A stretch of 64,000 bases of DNA. Origin: Mesorhizobium xinjiangense (GTDB lineage Bacteria; Pseudomonadota; Alphaproteobacteria; Rhizobiales; Rhizobiaceae). Positions 17,502-25,820 of the stretch are shown piece after piece. The notes under the pieces are model-generated. The model made no database searches. It saw nothing but the letters and a program-made list of their open reading frames with translations, and was not told the DNA's origin. Positions within the stretch are counted from its first letter, which is position 1. The number at the start of each line of letters is the position of its first letter. The DNA lies in the NCBI RefSeq assembly GCF_009749525.1, contig NZ_WOAC01000014.1, positions 1-64,000 of the forward strand, given 5' to 3'. The translations under genes were made by a program, and so were the position numbers.

Positions 17502-18824
17502 ATGAACCATTCCGCTGTCATCGCCGCAAACCGCCCGTCGTCGGAGGATATCGACGCCGGGCAGGCGATCTACGATCTGGCGTCGCGGCTTTATCCCATC
17601 TGCCGCAGCATCACCGGCGAGGGCGTACGCCGCACGCTGGCGATTCTCGGCGAGCACCTGCCGCTCGAGCAGCGCGACGTGGCCTCGGGGACGCCCGTCT
17701 TCGACTGGACCGTGCCGAAGGAATGGGTCATCCGTTCGGCGACGATCAAGGACATGGCGGGGCGCACGGTCCTCGATTTCGCCGACCACACTCTGCATGT
17801 GCTGAACTACAGCCGGCCGTTCAGCGGAACGGTGTCGCGCGAGGACCTGCTCGCGCACATCCACACCCTGCCGGACCAGCCGGACCTGATCCCCTATCGC
17901 ACCTCATACTATGCGGAGAACTGGGGCTTCTGCATGCCGCATCGGCGGCTCGCGGAACTGACCGAAGCGCAATACCGGATCGAGATCGATTCCGAGCTGA
18001 AGGATGGTACCCTGACCTATGGGGAGTATCTTCACCGCGGCGAGACGGAACGCGAATTCCTTTTCTCGGCGCATATCTGTCACCCTTCGCTCGCCAACGA
18101 CAATTGCTCCGGCCTGGCCCTGCTCGCCTTTCTTGCAGCCGGGCTTGCCACGCGCAAAACCCGCTACAGCTACCGCTTCCTTTTCGCCCCCGGCACGATC
18201 GGCGCCCTGACCTGGCTGGCGCACAACGAGGACAGGGTCGACCTGATCGATCACGGGCTGATCGTCTCCTGCGTCGGCGATGGCGGCGGGCCGACCTACA
18301 AGCGCAGCCGGCGCGGCGACGCCTTCATCGACCGCGCCATGGCACATGTAGTGAGCCGGCATGGCGGAACCGTGCTCGACTTCTCGCCCTATGGCTATGA
18401 CGAACGGCAATATTGCTCGCCGGGCTTCAACCTGCCGGTCGGGCTCTTCCAGCGCAGCGCCTTCGGCACCTTCCCCGAATATCACACCTCGGCCGACAAT
18501 CTGGATTTCATCCGCCCGGAGCACCTGGCGTCCTCCCGGCGCATGGTGACGGACCTCATCGATATTGTCGAAGAGGATTGGACGCCGCTCAATCTCCATC
18601 CCAAGGGCGAGCCGCAGCTCGGCCGGCGCGGCCTCTATGCCGCACTCGGCGGCGACACATCCACCGGCGCCAGCGCCATGGCGATGCTGTGGGTGCTCAA
18701 TCTTGCCGACGGTGACAATTCGCTCTTGTCGATGGCCGACCGCTCGGGGCTGCCGTTCGAGGAGCTGGCGCAAACGGCCCAACTGCTCAAAGCACACGGG
18801 CTGCTCGCCTATTCCGGACGATAA
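17502..18824 (+). CDS. DUF4910 domain protein (M28-like aminopeptidase fold)
   Basis: A 440-residue protein of the DUF4910/DUF2172 family found in polysaccharide gene clusters. The N-terminal half contains IYDLASRLYPICRSITGEGVRRTL, the central zinc-peptidase-like core has AHICHPSLANDNCSGLA (about 189-205) and the later FPEYHTSADN supplies a further ligand. The C-terminal 90 residues look like a winged-helix module (LADRSGLPFEELAQTAQLL). Homologues carry binuclear metal sites, but their role in surface-glycan synthesis is not established. One possibility is hydrolysis of an amide-linked group on a sugar. Confidence 0.85.
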   Translation: MNHSAVIAANRPSSEDIDAGQAIYDLASRLYPICRSITGEGVRRTLAILGEHLPLEQRDVASGTPVFDWTVPKEWVIRSATIKDMAGRTVLDFADHTLHVLNYSRPFSGTVSREDLLAHIHTLPDQPDLIPYRTSYYAENWGFCMPHRRLAELTEAQYRIEIDSELKDGTLTYGEYLHRGETEREFLFSAHICHPSLANDNCSGLALLAFLAAGLATRKTRYSYRFLFAPGTIGALTWLAHNEDRVDLIDHGLIVSCVGDGGGPTYKRSRRGDAFIDRAMAHVVSRHGGTVLDFSPYGYDERQYCSPGFNLPVGLFQRSAFGTFPEYHTSADNLDFIRPEHLASSRRMVTDLIDIVEEDWTPLNLHPKGEPQLGRRGLYAALGGDTSTGASAMAMLWVLNLADGDNSLLSMADRSGLPFEELAQTAQLLKAHGLLAYSGR

Positions 18825-18833
18825 AAGAGCAGT

Positions 18834-19379
18834 CTATTCCACTTCCGAAACGACCTTTATCGGCGGCCAGTCCCGATCCTTCTGCGAGATCACCGCCGGT
18901 TCGAGAGGCCAGGCGATGTCGAATGCCGGGTCGTCGTAGCGCACGCCGGTCGAAGCTTCGGGCGCATAGAATTCGGAGATGAGGTAGAAAACCGTGGCAT
19001 TGTCGCTCAAGGTCTGAAACCCGTGCGCGAAGCCGGCAGGAATGTAGAGCTGGCGGCGGTTGTCGGCCGACAGCTCGAACCCGGCCCATTGACCGTAGGC
19101 GGCCGAGTCCGCGCGAAGATCGATGATGACGTCGAAAATGGTGCCGCCTATGCAGGAGACGAGTTTCACCTCCTCATGTGGCGCATTCTGGAAATGCATG
19201 CCGCGCAAAGTCCCCCGGCGCAGTGAGTGCGATTGGCTGTGCTGCACGAAACGGGTGGCGAGGCCGTGCTCGGCGAACTCGCGTTCGCAGAAGGTGCGCG
19301 CGAACGAACCGCGCTCGTCCTCGAACGAGACCTGGTCGATGAGCCACGCACCGGGCAATCCTGTCCTGGTGAACCGCAA
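18834..19379 (-). CDS. RmlC-like dTDP-sugar 3,5-epimerase family protein
   Basis: With a TTG start at 19379, preceded by AAGGGGAAGG, the product is 181 residues, the usual size of RmlC. An upstream ATG at 19514 would add 45 residues unlike the family and has no ribosome-binding site. The cupin core shows DERGSFARTFCEREF, SLRRGTLRGMHFQ (catalytic His) and PHEEVKLVSCIGG, with FAHGFQTLSDNATVFYLISEFYAPEA towards the C-terminus. The enzyme would epimerise C3 and/or C5 of a 4-keto-6-deoxy sugar nucleotide. It is the only leftward gene in the otherwise rightward cassette. Confidence 0.85.
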   Translation of the reverse strand: MRFTRTGLPGAWLIDQVSFEDERGSFARTFCEREFAEHGLATRFVQHSQSHSLRRGTLRGMHFQNAPHEEVKLVSCIGGTIFDVIIDLRADSAAYGQWAGFELSADNRRQLYIPAGFAHGFQTLSDNATVFYLISEFYAPEASTGVRYDDPAFDIAWPLEPAVISQKDRDWPPIKVVSEVE

Positions 19380-19756
19380 GGCCTTCCCCTTTTCATCTCG
19401 CGCCGGCACTCCTCCGGCGTCGGCAGGGCGTGAATTATCAGCGTTTGCTTGGAGACGCGAAAGGGCGCTCTCGGTGTTAGCGCCCTTCACCCGTTGGGTG
19501 GAAGACCGACCCATTTCACACGACGTTCGACCAGGGTGAGGACGTCGTTTCCCACCCCCCTCGCCTTTCGGCGCGCGGGCCCGGCCGGCCCCTGCCCGAT
19601 CGGATGAACGCGTTCATCGCATGGCCGAATCGAACCCGCCCGAGGCTCCTCGTAGCTTGGGCATCGGCGCAGTGCGGCATCGCGACCGGCGCGACCATGA
19701 CTCAGCTCGACGGTCCGTCCGTTCGTTCGGAGACCGCCATCCCGTTGGAGCTTGCA
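19380..19756. other. divergent promoter region between the RmlC-like and C-methyltransferase genes
   Basis: 377 bases between divergent starts. A perfect 9-bp stem AAGGGCGCT...AGCGCCCTT (19461-19487, 9-base loop) lies here. Open frames extend from both genes into this stretch, but the encoded residues do not resemble either family, so it is read as non-coding control sequence. Confidence 0.5.
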
Positions 19757-21052
19757 ATGAACATACAAACGGCCGAATTCGTAGCCGATACCCATCCGGC
19801 ACATGCGACAAGCTGCTGCCGGCTGTGCGGCGCCAACCTGCGCCACACATTTGTCGATCTCGGCATGTCACCGCCTTGCGAGAGCTTCCTGCAGCCCGAC
19901 CAGATCGACGAAATGGAGCCCTATTTTCCGCTCCACGTCCTCGTCTGCGACACCTGCTATCTCGTGCAGCTGAAGGAATATGTCAGCCCCGAGGCGATCT
20001 TCCAGGAGTACGCCTATTTCTCCTCCTACTCGACGAGCTGGGTGGCGCACGCCAAGGCCTACTGCACCGCCATCACCGAACGGCTGGAGCTGGGACCCGA
20101 CAGCCTGGCGGTCGAGCTGGCCAGCAATGACGGCTACCTGCTGCAGCATTTCAAGCCGCTCGGCGTGCCGGTGCTCGGCGTCGAGCCGGCGGCCAACGTC
20201 GCCAAGGCGGCGATCGCCAAGGACATTCCGACCCGCGTCGACTTCTTCGGCGTCCGGCTGGCCGACAGGTTGGTCGAGGAGGGCAATCAGGCCGACCTGA
20301 TCATCGGCAACAATGTGCTGGCGCAGGTGCCCGACCTCAATGACTTCGTCGCCGGCATGAAGATCCTGTTGAAGCCAGAAGGCGTCATCACGCTCGAATT
20401 TCCGCATATCGAGCGGCTGATCGCGGAAAACCAGTTCGACACGATCTACCACGAGCATTTCTCCTATTTCTCGGCCTTGACCATCGAGAAAATGGCGGCC
20501 CGCCACGGCCTGCGGCTGATGGATGTCGACGAGATCCCCACCCATGGCGGCTCGCTCAGGGTCTATCTGGTGCATGAGGAAAGCGGACGGGCGACAACCG
20601 AGCGTGTCGGCAAGCTGATCGAGCGCGAGAAGCTGCACGGTCTCACCGACATCGGCACCTACGCCTCCTTCGACTTCAAGGCACGGCGCGCCAAGCGCGA
20701 TCTCCTGTCCTTCCTCATCGCGGCCAAGAACGAAGGCAAGCGCATCTGCGGATATGGCGCGCCCGGCAAGGGCAACACGCTTTTGAACTATTGCGCCATC
20801 GGCACGGACTTCCTCGACTTCACGGTCGACCGCAATCCCTACAAGCACGGCCGCTACACGCCGGGCATGCGCATTCCGATCCGGCCGGTCGAGGCGATCG
20901 ACGACCACAAGCCGGACTACATCCTCATCCTGCCGTGGAACCTGAAGGATGAGATCGTCAAGCAGATGCATCACGTCGCGGCATGGGGCGCAAAGTTCAT
21001 CGTCCCCATTCCATTCGTCACCATCATCGATCCAGCGGAGCTGCAACAATGA
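19757..21052 (+). CDS. SAM-dependent sugar C-methyltransferase
   Basis: A 431-residue methyltransferase of the TylC3/NovU type that methylates a carbon of a nucleotide-linked keto sugar. It has three parts: an N-terminal zinc-binding module (CCRLCG, later VCDTCYLVQL), a central SAM domain (ELASNDGYLLQHF, IIGNNVLAQVPDLNDFV, YHEHFSYFSALTIE) and a C-terminal domain (ICGYGAPGKGNTLLNY...). A GGAG site precedes the ATG at 19757. The stop overlaps the start of the cytidylyltransferase gene (ATGA). It points to a branched-chain deoxysugar as product of the cassette. Confidence 0.92.
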   Translation: MNIQTAEFVADTHPAHATSCCRLCGANLRHTFVDLGMSPPCESFLQPDQIDEMEPYFPLHVLVCDTCYLVQLKEYVSPEAIFQEYAYFSSYSTSWVAHAKAYCTAITERLELGPDSLAVELASNDGYLLQHFKPLGVPVLGVEPAANVAKAAIAKDIPTRVDFFGVRLADRLVEEGNQADLIIGNNVLAQVPDLNDFVAGMKILLKPEGVITLEFPHIERLIAENQFDTIYHEHFSYFSALTIEKMAARHGLRLMDVDEIPTHGGSLRVYLVHEESGRATTERVGKLIEREKLHGLTDIGTYASFDFKARRAKRDLLSFLIAAKNEGKRICGYGAPGKGNTLLNYCAIGTDFLDFTVDRNPYKHGRYTPGMRIPIRPVEAIDDHKPDYILILPWNLKDEIVKQMHHVAAWGAKFIVPIPFVTIIDPAELQQ

Positions 21053-21864
21053 AGGTCGTGCTGTTTTGCGGCGGGATGGGAACCCGCATCCGCGAATATT
21101 CCGAAAGCATCCCCAAGCCGATGATCCCGCTCGGCCACCAGCCGATCATGCGCCATGTGATGCAATATTACGCCGATCACGGGCATGAGGACTTCGTGCT
21201 GTGCCTCGGCTACAAGGCCAATGTGGTCAAGGATCATTTCCTCAACACCAGCCCCCAGACCTTCGCCGACTGCATCGTCTCGGGCGGCGGACGCGAAGTC
21301 GAACTGCTCGACCCGGACACCCAGGACTGGCGCGTTGCGCTGATCGACACCGGGATCTGGCGCAATATCGGCGAGCGCCTGTGGGCGGTGAAGGACCATG
21401 TCAGGAACGAGAAGATGTTCCTTGCCAATTACAGCGACGGGCTGACCGACGTCGACCTCGACGACATGATCGCCAAGTTCGAGGCAAGCGGCAAACTCGC
21501 CTGCTTCCTCGCCGTGCGCCCGCCGCTGACCTATCACCTCGCCGACATCGCCGAGGACGGCAAGGTGCGCGAGTTCAGGAGTTCGGACCGGTCCGACATC
21601 TGGATCAATGGCGGCTACTTCGTCCTTCGCCCGGAGGTCTTCGACTATATGCGCGAGGGCGAGGAATTCGTGCTCGAGCCGTTCGCGCGGCTGATCGAGG
21701 ACGACATGCTCATGGCCTACAAGCATGACGGTTTCTGGCGGTCGATGGACACGCTGAGGGACTGGCAGGCGCTGCAGGACATGGTGGAAAAGGGTGATAT
21801 GCCCTGGAACAGGCGCGTCTCGGCCGAGATCGCCCGGCGCAACGTCATCAAGGCGGCGTCATGA
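21049..21864 (+). CDS. glucose-1-phosphate cytidylyltransferase (RfbF family)
   Basis: A 271-residue nucleotidyltransferase making CDP-glucose from glucose 1-phosphate and CTP, the entry to CDP-deoxysugars. The nucleotide-binding signature is LFCGGMGTRIRE (6-17) with SIPKPMIPLG shortly after. VLCLGYKANVVKDHF and WINGGYFVLRPEVFDY are typical of RfbF, and the length agrees (about 257-270). Both ends overlap neighbouring genes by four bases, so methyltransferase, cytidylyltransferase and PIG-L gene are translationally coupled. Confidence 0.92.
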   Translation: MKVVLFCGGMGTRIREYSESIPKPMIPLGHQPIMRHVMQYYADHGHEDFVLCLGYKANVVKDHFLNTSPQTFADCIVSGGGREVELLDPDTQDWRVALIDTGIWRNIGERLWAVKDHVRNEKMFLANYSDGLTDVDLDDMIAKFEASGKLACFLAVRPPLTYHLADIAEDGKVREFRSSDRSDIWINGGYFVLRPEVFDYMREGEEFVLEPFARLIEDDMLMAYKHDGFWRSMDTLRDWQALQDMVEKGDMPWNRRVSAEIARRNVIKAAS

Positions 21865-22514
21865 AGAGCCTCGGGCTCGCGCGCAGCGGCGACAGGCTTT
21901 CGATCCTGTGCCTCGGCGCGCATTCCGACGACATAGAGATCGGCGCCGGCGGAACGATCATCAGCCTGATCGAGGCCGGCGTGCGGCTCGACGTTCACTG
22001 GTGCGTGCTGAGTGCCGCCGGCGAACGCACGAACGAAGCGCGCGCCTCGGCCTACGCCTTTTTGGAAGGCGCCCATGAAGGCAAGGTGGAGGTTGCGGAT
22101 TTCACCGACAGCGACTTCCCCGATCAACGCAGCGCGATCAAGGCATGGCTTGTGGAACTGAGAAAGCGCACGACGCCGGACGTCATATTCACCCATGCAC
22201 GCCATGACGCGCACCAGGACCACCGGGAAGTCAATCAACTCACCTGGAACATCTTTCGCGACCAGTTGATCCTCGAATACGAGATCCCGAAATGGGATGG
22301 CGACCTCGGTCAGCCGAACATGTACATGCCGCTGAGCCGAGAGGTGCTGGAGCGCAAGATCGCTCTCCTGGAGCGCCATTTCGGCACCCAGCGCTCAAAG
22401 GACTGGTTCGACCGGGCGACATTCGAAGGGCTTTCGCGCCTGCGCGGCATGGAGTGCCGGGCACCAGAGCATCACGCAGAGGCCTTCATCCTGCGCAAGG
22501 CGCGGCTGCTTTGA
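21861..22514 (+). CDS. PIG-L family deacetylase
   Basis: A 217-residue zinc-dependent de-N-acetylase of the LmbE/PIG-L family. The zinc motif is LGAHSDDIEIGAGG (about 18-31) with a second His in HARHDAHQDHREVN (about 109-122). It would remove an acyl group from an amino sugar or related precursor. With the class III aminotransferase in the same cassette, this suggests that an amino group is installed, acylated and de-acylated, but the order is unknown. The start overlaps the preceding stop (ATGA). Confidence 0.9.
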   Translation: MKSLGLARSGDRLSILCLGAHSDDIEIGAGGTIISLIEAGVRLDVHWCVLSAAGERTNEARASAYAFLEGAHEGKVEVADFTDSDFPDQRSAIKAWLVELRKRTTPDVIFTHARHDAHQDHREVNQLTWNIFRDQLILEYEIPKWDGDLGQPNMYMPLSREVLERKIALLERHFGTQRSKDWFDRATFEGLSRLRGMECRAPEHHAEAFILRKARLL

Positions 22515-22717
22515 AGATAGCGCGAACAGGCGTGCGACCTTCATCCACCGCATTTATTTCGATCCTGGAATTATGTATTGCAGTCACCGTGCGATCGGGC
22601 TAGGTGGGTTGTTATGGTTGATATCTGTATATCTTAGTATATACTTATATTGATCGACAAATCACGTTGGGGCGTGGCGACGCAAAAACAAGAAAAAGCA
22701 TTTGACTGGGGGCTGCA

Positions 22718-23002
22718 ATGGGGAACGAACACTCGGCCGAAAGCCGGGCGGATGGGGATTTGGCGCTTCAGGAAATTCGTGTGGCGACGGTCAAGGGGGG
22801 CGAGGCCGGGGTTCTGGTTCTCAAATCCGACCAGCTGGTCGCCGTCCTGACCAGGGTGGACGAGGAAGAGTATTCCACCGATGGCCAGTGGTTTCTTGAA
22901 ACGGGCTTCGGCCGCTTGAGCGGCTGCCACAGGATCTTCCGATCCATCGAGGAGGCCACCGCCTGGATCGGCGGACGCCTGCCGGTCGTGGAGCCTTGCT
23001 AG
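22718..23002 (+). CDS. small conserved-looking hypothetical protein
   Basis: A 94-residue acidic protein without a signal peptide or membrane segment. I do not recognise it. The composition looks like real coding sequence: a balanced mid-section IRVATVKGGEAGVLVLKSDQLVAVL that reads as alternating beta strands, then GCHRIFRSIEEATAWIGGRL. GGGGGCTGCA lies just before the ATG. The upstream 200 bases are unusually AT-rich for this window. Its TAG stop lies inside the first bases of dispersed-repeat copy C. Confidence 0.6.
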   Translation: MGNEHSAESRADGDLALQEIRVATVKGGEAGVLVLKSDQLVAVLTRVDEEEYSTDGQWFLETGFGRLSGCHRIFRSIEEATAWIGGRLPVVEPC

Positions 23003-23112
23003 CGCGCTATTGCTTCAAACGGAAACGCTTGAAGCAAAGATATGCGCGCCAGATCAATATGCCGGAACATATACCTTTCGCTCAAACGATTCCGTTGAGC
23101 GGGACATGCTCT
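22998..23112 (+). repeat. dispersed double-palindrome repeat, copy C
   Basis: Begins GCTAGCGCGCTATTGCTTCA and ends GAGCGGGACATGCTCT, with the same two hairpins and core as copies B and D. One base is missing in the last palindrome (CGATTCCGTTGAGC). The TAG at 23000-23002 within it is the stop codon of the preceding gene. Confidence 0.9.
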
Positions 23113-23114
23113 GG

Positions 23115-24428
23115 CTACACAAGACGCGCCAGAAGCTCTGCGTCCTGGCGCTCCAGCGCCTGCCTGAACGCCCGGTTGCTCTCGGCGATCGTCTTTTCGT
23201 GCTCACCGCGACGGGCCACGATTCGGGCAAACTGGGCGATCAGCTCATCGACGTCGAACTGTTCGACGTGGTGGCAGTAATCGCCCATGCCCATCTCGGC
23301 CATTAGCACGTCGTTCTTCAGCGCATAGCCCAGCGAGATCGCCGGCTTTCCGGTCTTGAGCGCGCAGACGATGTTGTGGAAGCGCGTGGCGACGACGATG
23401 TCGGTGCGGACGATCTGTTCCATGAGCTCGTTCAGCGAGCCGCATGGATCGGCCACCACGCGACCGTCCGCCATGTCGGGCCGCGCCTTGTCGACCGCAT
23501 CGCGAACGGCATCGACCGCCGTCCAGTCGCCATCCTCGCCGGTCAGAAGGCGCACGTCATGGCCCTCATCCAGAAGATGGACGATGAAGCGCGTGATCTT
23601 TTTAAGATAGCCGGCAAATATATCCGGCCCGCCCGCCTCGAATCCGTACCAGCCATAATAGCTCATCACGCCGACCCCGACGGTCAGAGGTTCGTCAGGG
23701 GCCTTGGCTCGGGAATGTGCCGAGGGCGAATCGAGATTGAACGCGATGTCGGGATAGACCCGGTCCCGGCTCGTATCGAAGCCGAGCTTTTCCATGAATT
23801 CCTTCGAGATCGCGTCCCTGTAGGAGCGGTAATGCGCCAGACGCGCAGCACCCATCATCAGCCGCCGGCTCAACGGATGCCTGATGGGGCCGGCGCCGAT
23901 GCTCACCATGCCGGTTTTCACGCCGAGCAGCCGGGCGGTCAGGAACCAGGTAAAGATGTCGAGCGGCATGCCGTGCGGTCTTTCGCCGAAGTCATCGAGG
24001 ATCCCGGTGCCAGGAACGACCATCGCATCGACATTGCGCAGATGCCGAAAGGAAAGCGCGACGTCGCAAATCTTGCCGGGGATGCGCAGCATCAGACGGT
24101 CGAGCTTGCGCGCAAAGCCCGTCAGATGGCGCGACAGGCTGATCGGCCGCGTATCGAGTGCAAAGCCATCCGCGACGACCTCCGGCTGGTCGCAAATGCA
24201 CACGATCTCGGCCTCCGGCCGTTCCCGCCGCAAAAAGTCCAGCATGGCTTCCAGCGAGCCGTCATTGCCGAGATTGCCGCAGCCGAACAATCCGAACAGG
24301 GCGATTTTCTGCGGCCGACGGCGGCGCAATCCCCATCGTTTATTGGTCGAATACCAGGAGGTTTGAGCGGCCGACCCGTCCAGGCCGGGCTCGATACGCG
24401 GACTGGCAATTTCGTGACGTGCATTCAT
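23115..24428 (-). CDS. polysaccharide pyruvyl transferase family protein
   Basis: A 437-residue protein of the PS_pyruv_trans family (CsaB/ExoV/WcaK-like), which adds pyruvate ketals to sugars of exported polysaccharides. Family features: IALFGLFGCGNLGNDGSLEAML (about 42-63), VVPGTGILDD, MVSIGAGPIRHPLSRRL and, near the C-terminus, DIVVATRFHNIVCALKTGKPAISLGYALKN, a GT-B-like acceptor site. It starts four bases inside the upstream glycosidase gene (ATGA overlap) and begins only three bases from repeat copy C at its 3' end. Confidence 0.9.
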   Translation of the reverse strand: MNARHEIASPRIEPGLDGSAAQTSWYSTNKRWGLRRRRPQKIALFGLFGCGNLGNDGSLEAMLDFLRRERPEAEIVCICDQPEVVADGFALDTRPISLSRHLTGFARKLDRLMLRIPGKICDVALSFRHLRNVDAMVVPGTGILDDFGERPHGMPLDIFTWFLTARLLGVKTGMVSIGAGPIRHPLSRRLMMGAARLAHYRSYRDAISKEFMEKLGFDTSRDRVYPDIAFNLDSPSAHSRAKAPDEPLTVGVGVMSYYGWYGFEAGGPDIFAGYLKKITRFIVHLLDEGHDVRLLTGEDGDWTAVDAVRDAVDKARPDMADGRVVADPCGSLNELMEQIVRTDIVVATRFHNIVCALKTGKPAISLGYALKNDVLMAEMGMGDYCHHVEQFDVDELIAQFARIVARRGEHEKTIAESNRAFRQALERQDAELLARLV

Positions 24429-25810
24429 TGGCTTTTGTTCACTTCGTCCACAGAAGTCAGTTCCAATACCCAGTCGCCATATCCGGCAAAGTTGGTCGCG
24501 GGCGGCTCGAAGGTCCGACGACCGCGCGAGAATGGCGAGCCCTCGACCGTCATCACCCGATCGCCGGAGGGGTCATGCCAGCGCGCCGCGACCAGCGGGC
24601 CAGCCAGTCGGGCAAGATCCAATTCCACCGTGCGCTGCGACGGCAGATAGGCGAGCGCGAAGGAGCCGTCGCCGGCGCGCGCGGCCACGGCGCGCGAGTC
24701 CTCAGCACCCCTGCCGCCGACCAGAAGTTCACCATCGACGTCGGGTTGCAGACGCCACCATTCGAGCGACGAGATCAGCCGGTGCAGTTGCTCCATGCTT
24801 TGCGAGCCGCGACCGGAAAGGGCCTGCTGCCACGTCACCGGCGCGTCGTAGATGCCGGGCCCGCTGAAGTGCCAGATCGGATTGTTGCCGAAGAGATGGC
24901 CGAACGCACCCGAAAGAACCGCCTGATAGGCCTGCACGCGGATGCGATGTTCGCCGGCGTCGTGCTCGTTTTCATAGGCGCTCTCCATCAGGAAGAACGG
25001 CATTGCCGAGGGATCGGCATATTGCCTCAGCGCTTCGCGATAGACCGGGCCGTAGGTGTAGGCATTGTTGATCGCCAGCCAGGGTTCGCCGCGCCAATAG
25101 TCGAGGGCGGCGCTACCGGGAGAGCCGTGTGAGGTGTGCAGGGCGTCCGTGTCCGCCTCGCGAATGCCGTAGGCGATGGTGCGGACGAGGTTCTTGTTCG
25201 GCGGGTCGTAATCGCCGCCATGAACCCAGACGATATTGTCGAGATCCTTGTAGCGCTCGCCGAGAAAGCGGCCATAGGCGTTCAGCGTCTGGATGCCGGC
25301 ACGGGCCATCTCGGCATACCACCCTTCCGGACCCCCGCCATTGCCGACATAGGACGGCGTGAGAAGGACCAGGAAACCGAGTTCGCAGGCCCGGCGAAGG
25401 ACCCAGTCGGCGTGCTCGAAATAGGGCTCGCTCGGTCGTGCATAATCGCCAGGTGTCTCGAACGGCCGGATGCCATAGGCATTGGCCGGCGCATTGCTCG
25501 CAAACCGGTGTTCGAGCAGATTGACCAGGATCGTGTTGAAACCGCGCTCCCGGCGGTCCTCGAGGTAGAGATCGACTTCCTCGCGCGGCAGCTCGGCAAT
25601 CAGCGACCAGGCCGTGTCGCCATGCATGAAGAAGGGCCGGCCGGCGGCGTCTTCCAGATAGCGTCCATCCGGCGCTGCGCGGAGAGGAAACATGCGCTCA
25701 CCATCGGCGTTGCGGTAGCCGCATGCCGCCGCCTGTCCGGCCGACAACATCGCCAGGACAATCGACAGCACGGTTGCCGCCATAAGCGGCCTGGCGGTTG
25801 TACGCGCCAT
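24425..25810 (-). CDS. secreted DUF4038/GH140-like glycoside hydrolase
   Basis: A 461-residue protein with a signal peptide (MARTTARPL..., cleavage near residue 29). The catalytic (beta/alpha)8 domain of the DUF4038 type runs from about 40 to 350: FFMHGDTAWSLIAELPREEVDLYLEDRRERGFNTILVNLL, WVHGGDYD, HTSHGSPG and FLMESAYENEHD. The C-terminal part (about 370-455) matches the putative collagen-binding/beta-sandwich domain that follows DUF4038. Known relatives act on side chains of complex glycans (apiosidases). Here it probably trims or edits the locus's own exopolysaccharide in the periplasm or outside the cell. Confidence 0.85.
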   Translation of the reverse strand: MARTTARPLMAATVLSIVLAMLSAGQAAACGYRNADGERMFPLRAAPDGRYLEDAAGRPFFMHGDTAWSLIAELPREEVDLYLEDRRERGFNTILVNLLEHRFASNAPANAYGIRPFETPGDYARPSEPYFEHADWVLRRACELGFLVLLTPSYVGNGGGPEGWYAEMARAGIQTLNAYGRFLGERYKDLDNIVWVHGGDYDPPNKNLVRTIAYGIREADTDALHTSHGSPGSAALDYWRGEPWLAINNAYTYGPVYREALRQYADPSAMPFFLMESAYENEHDAGEHRIRVQAYQAVLSGAFGHLFGNNPIWHFSGPGIYDAPVTWQQALSGRGSQSMEQLHRLISSLEWWRLQPDVDGELLVGGRGAEDSRAVAARAGDGSFALAYLPSQRTVELDLARLAGPLVAARWHDPSGDRVMTVEGSPFSRGRRTFEPPATNFAGYGDWVLELTSVDEVNKSQ

Positions 25811-25820
25811 CTCCGGCCGC

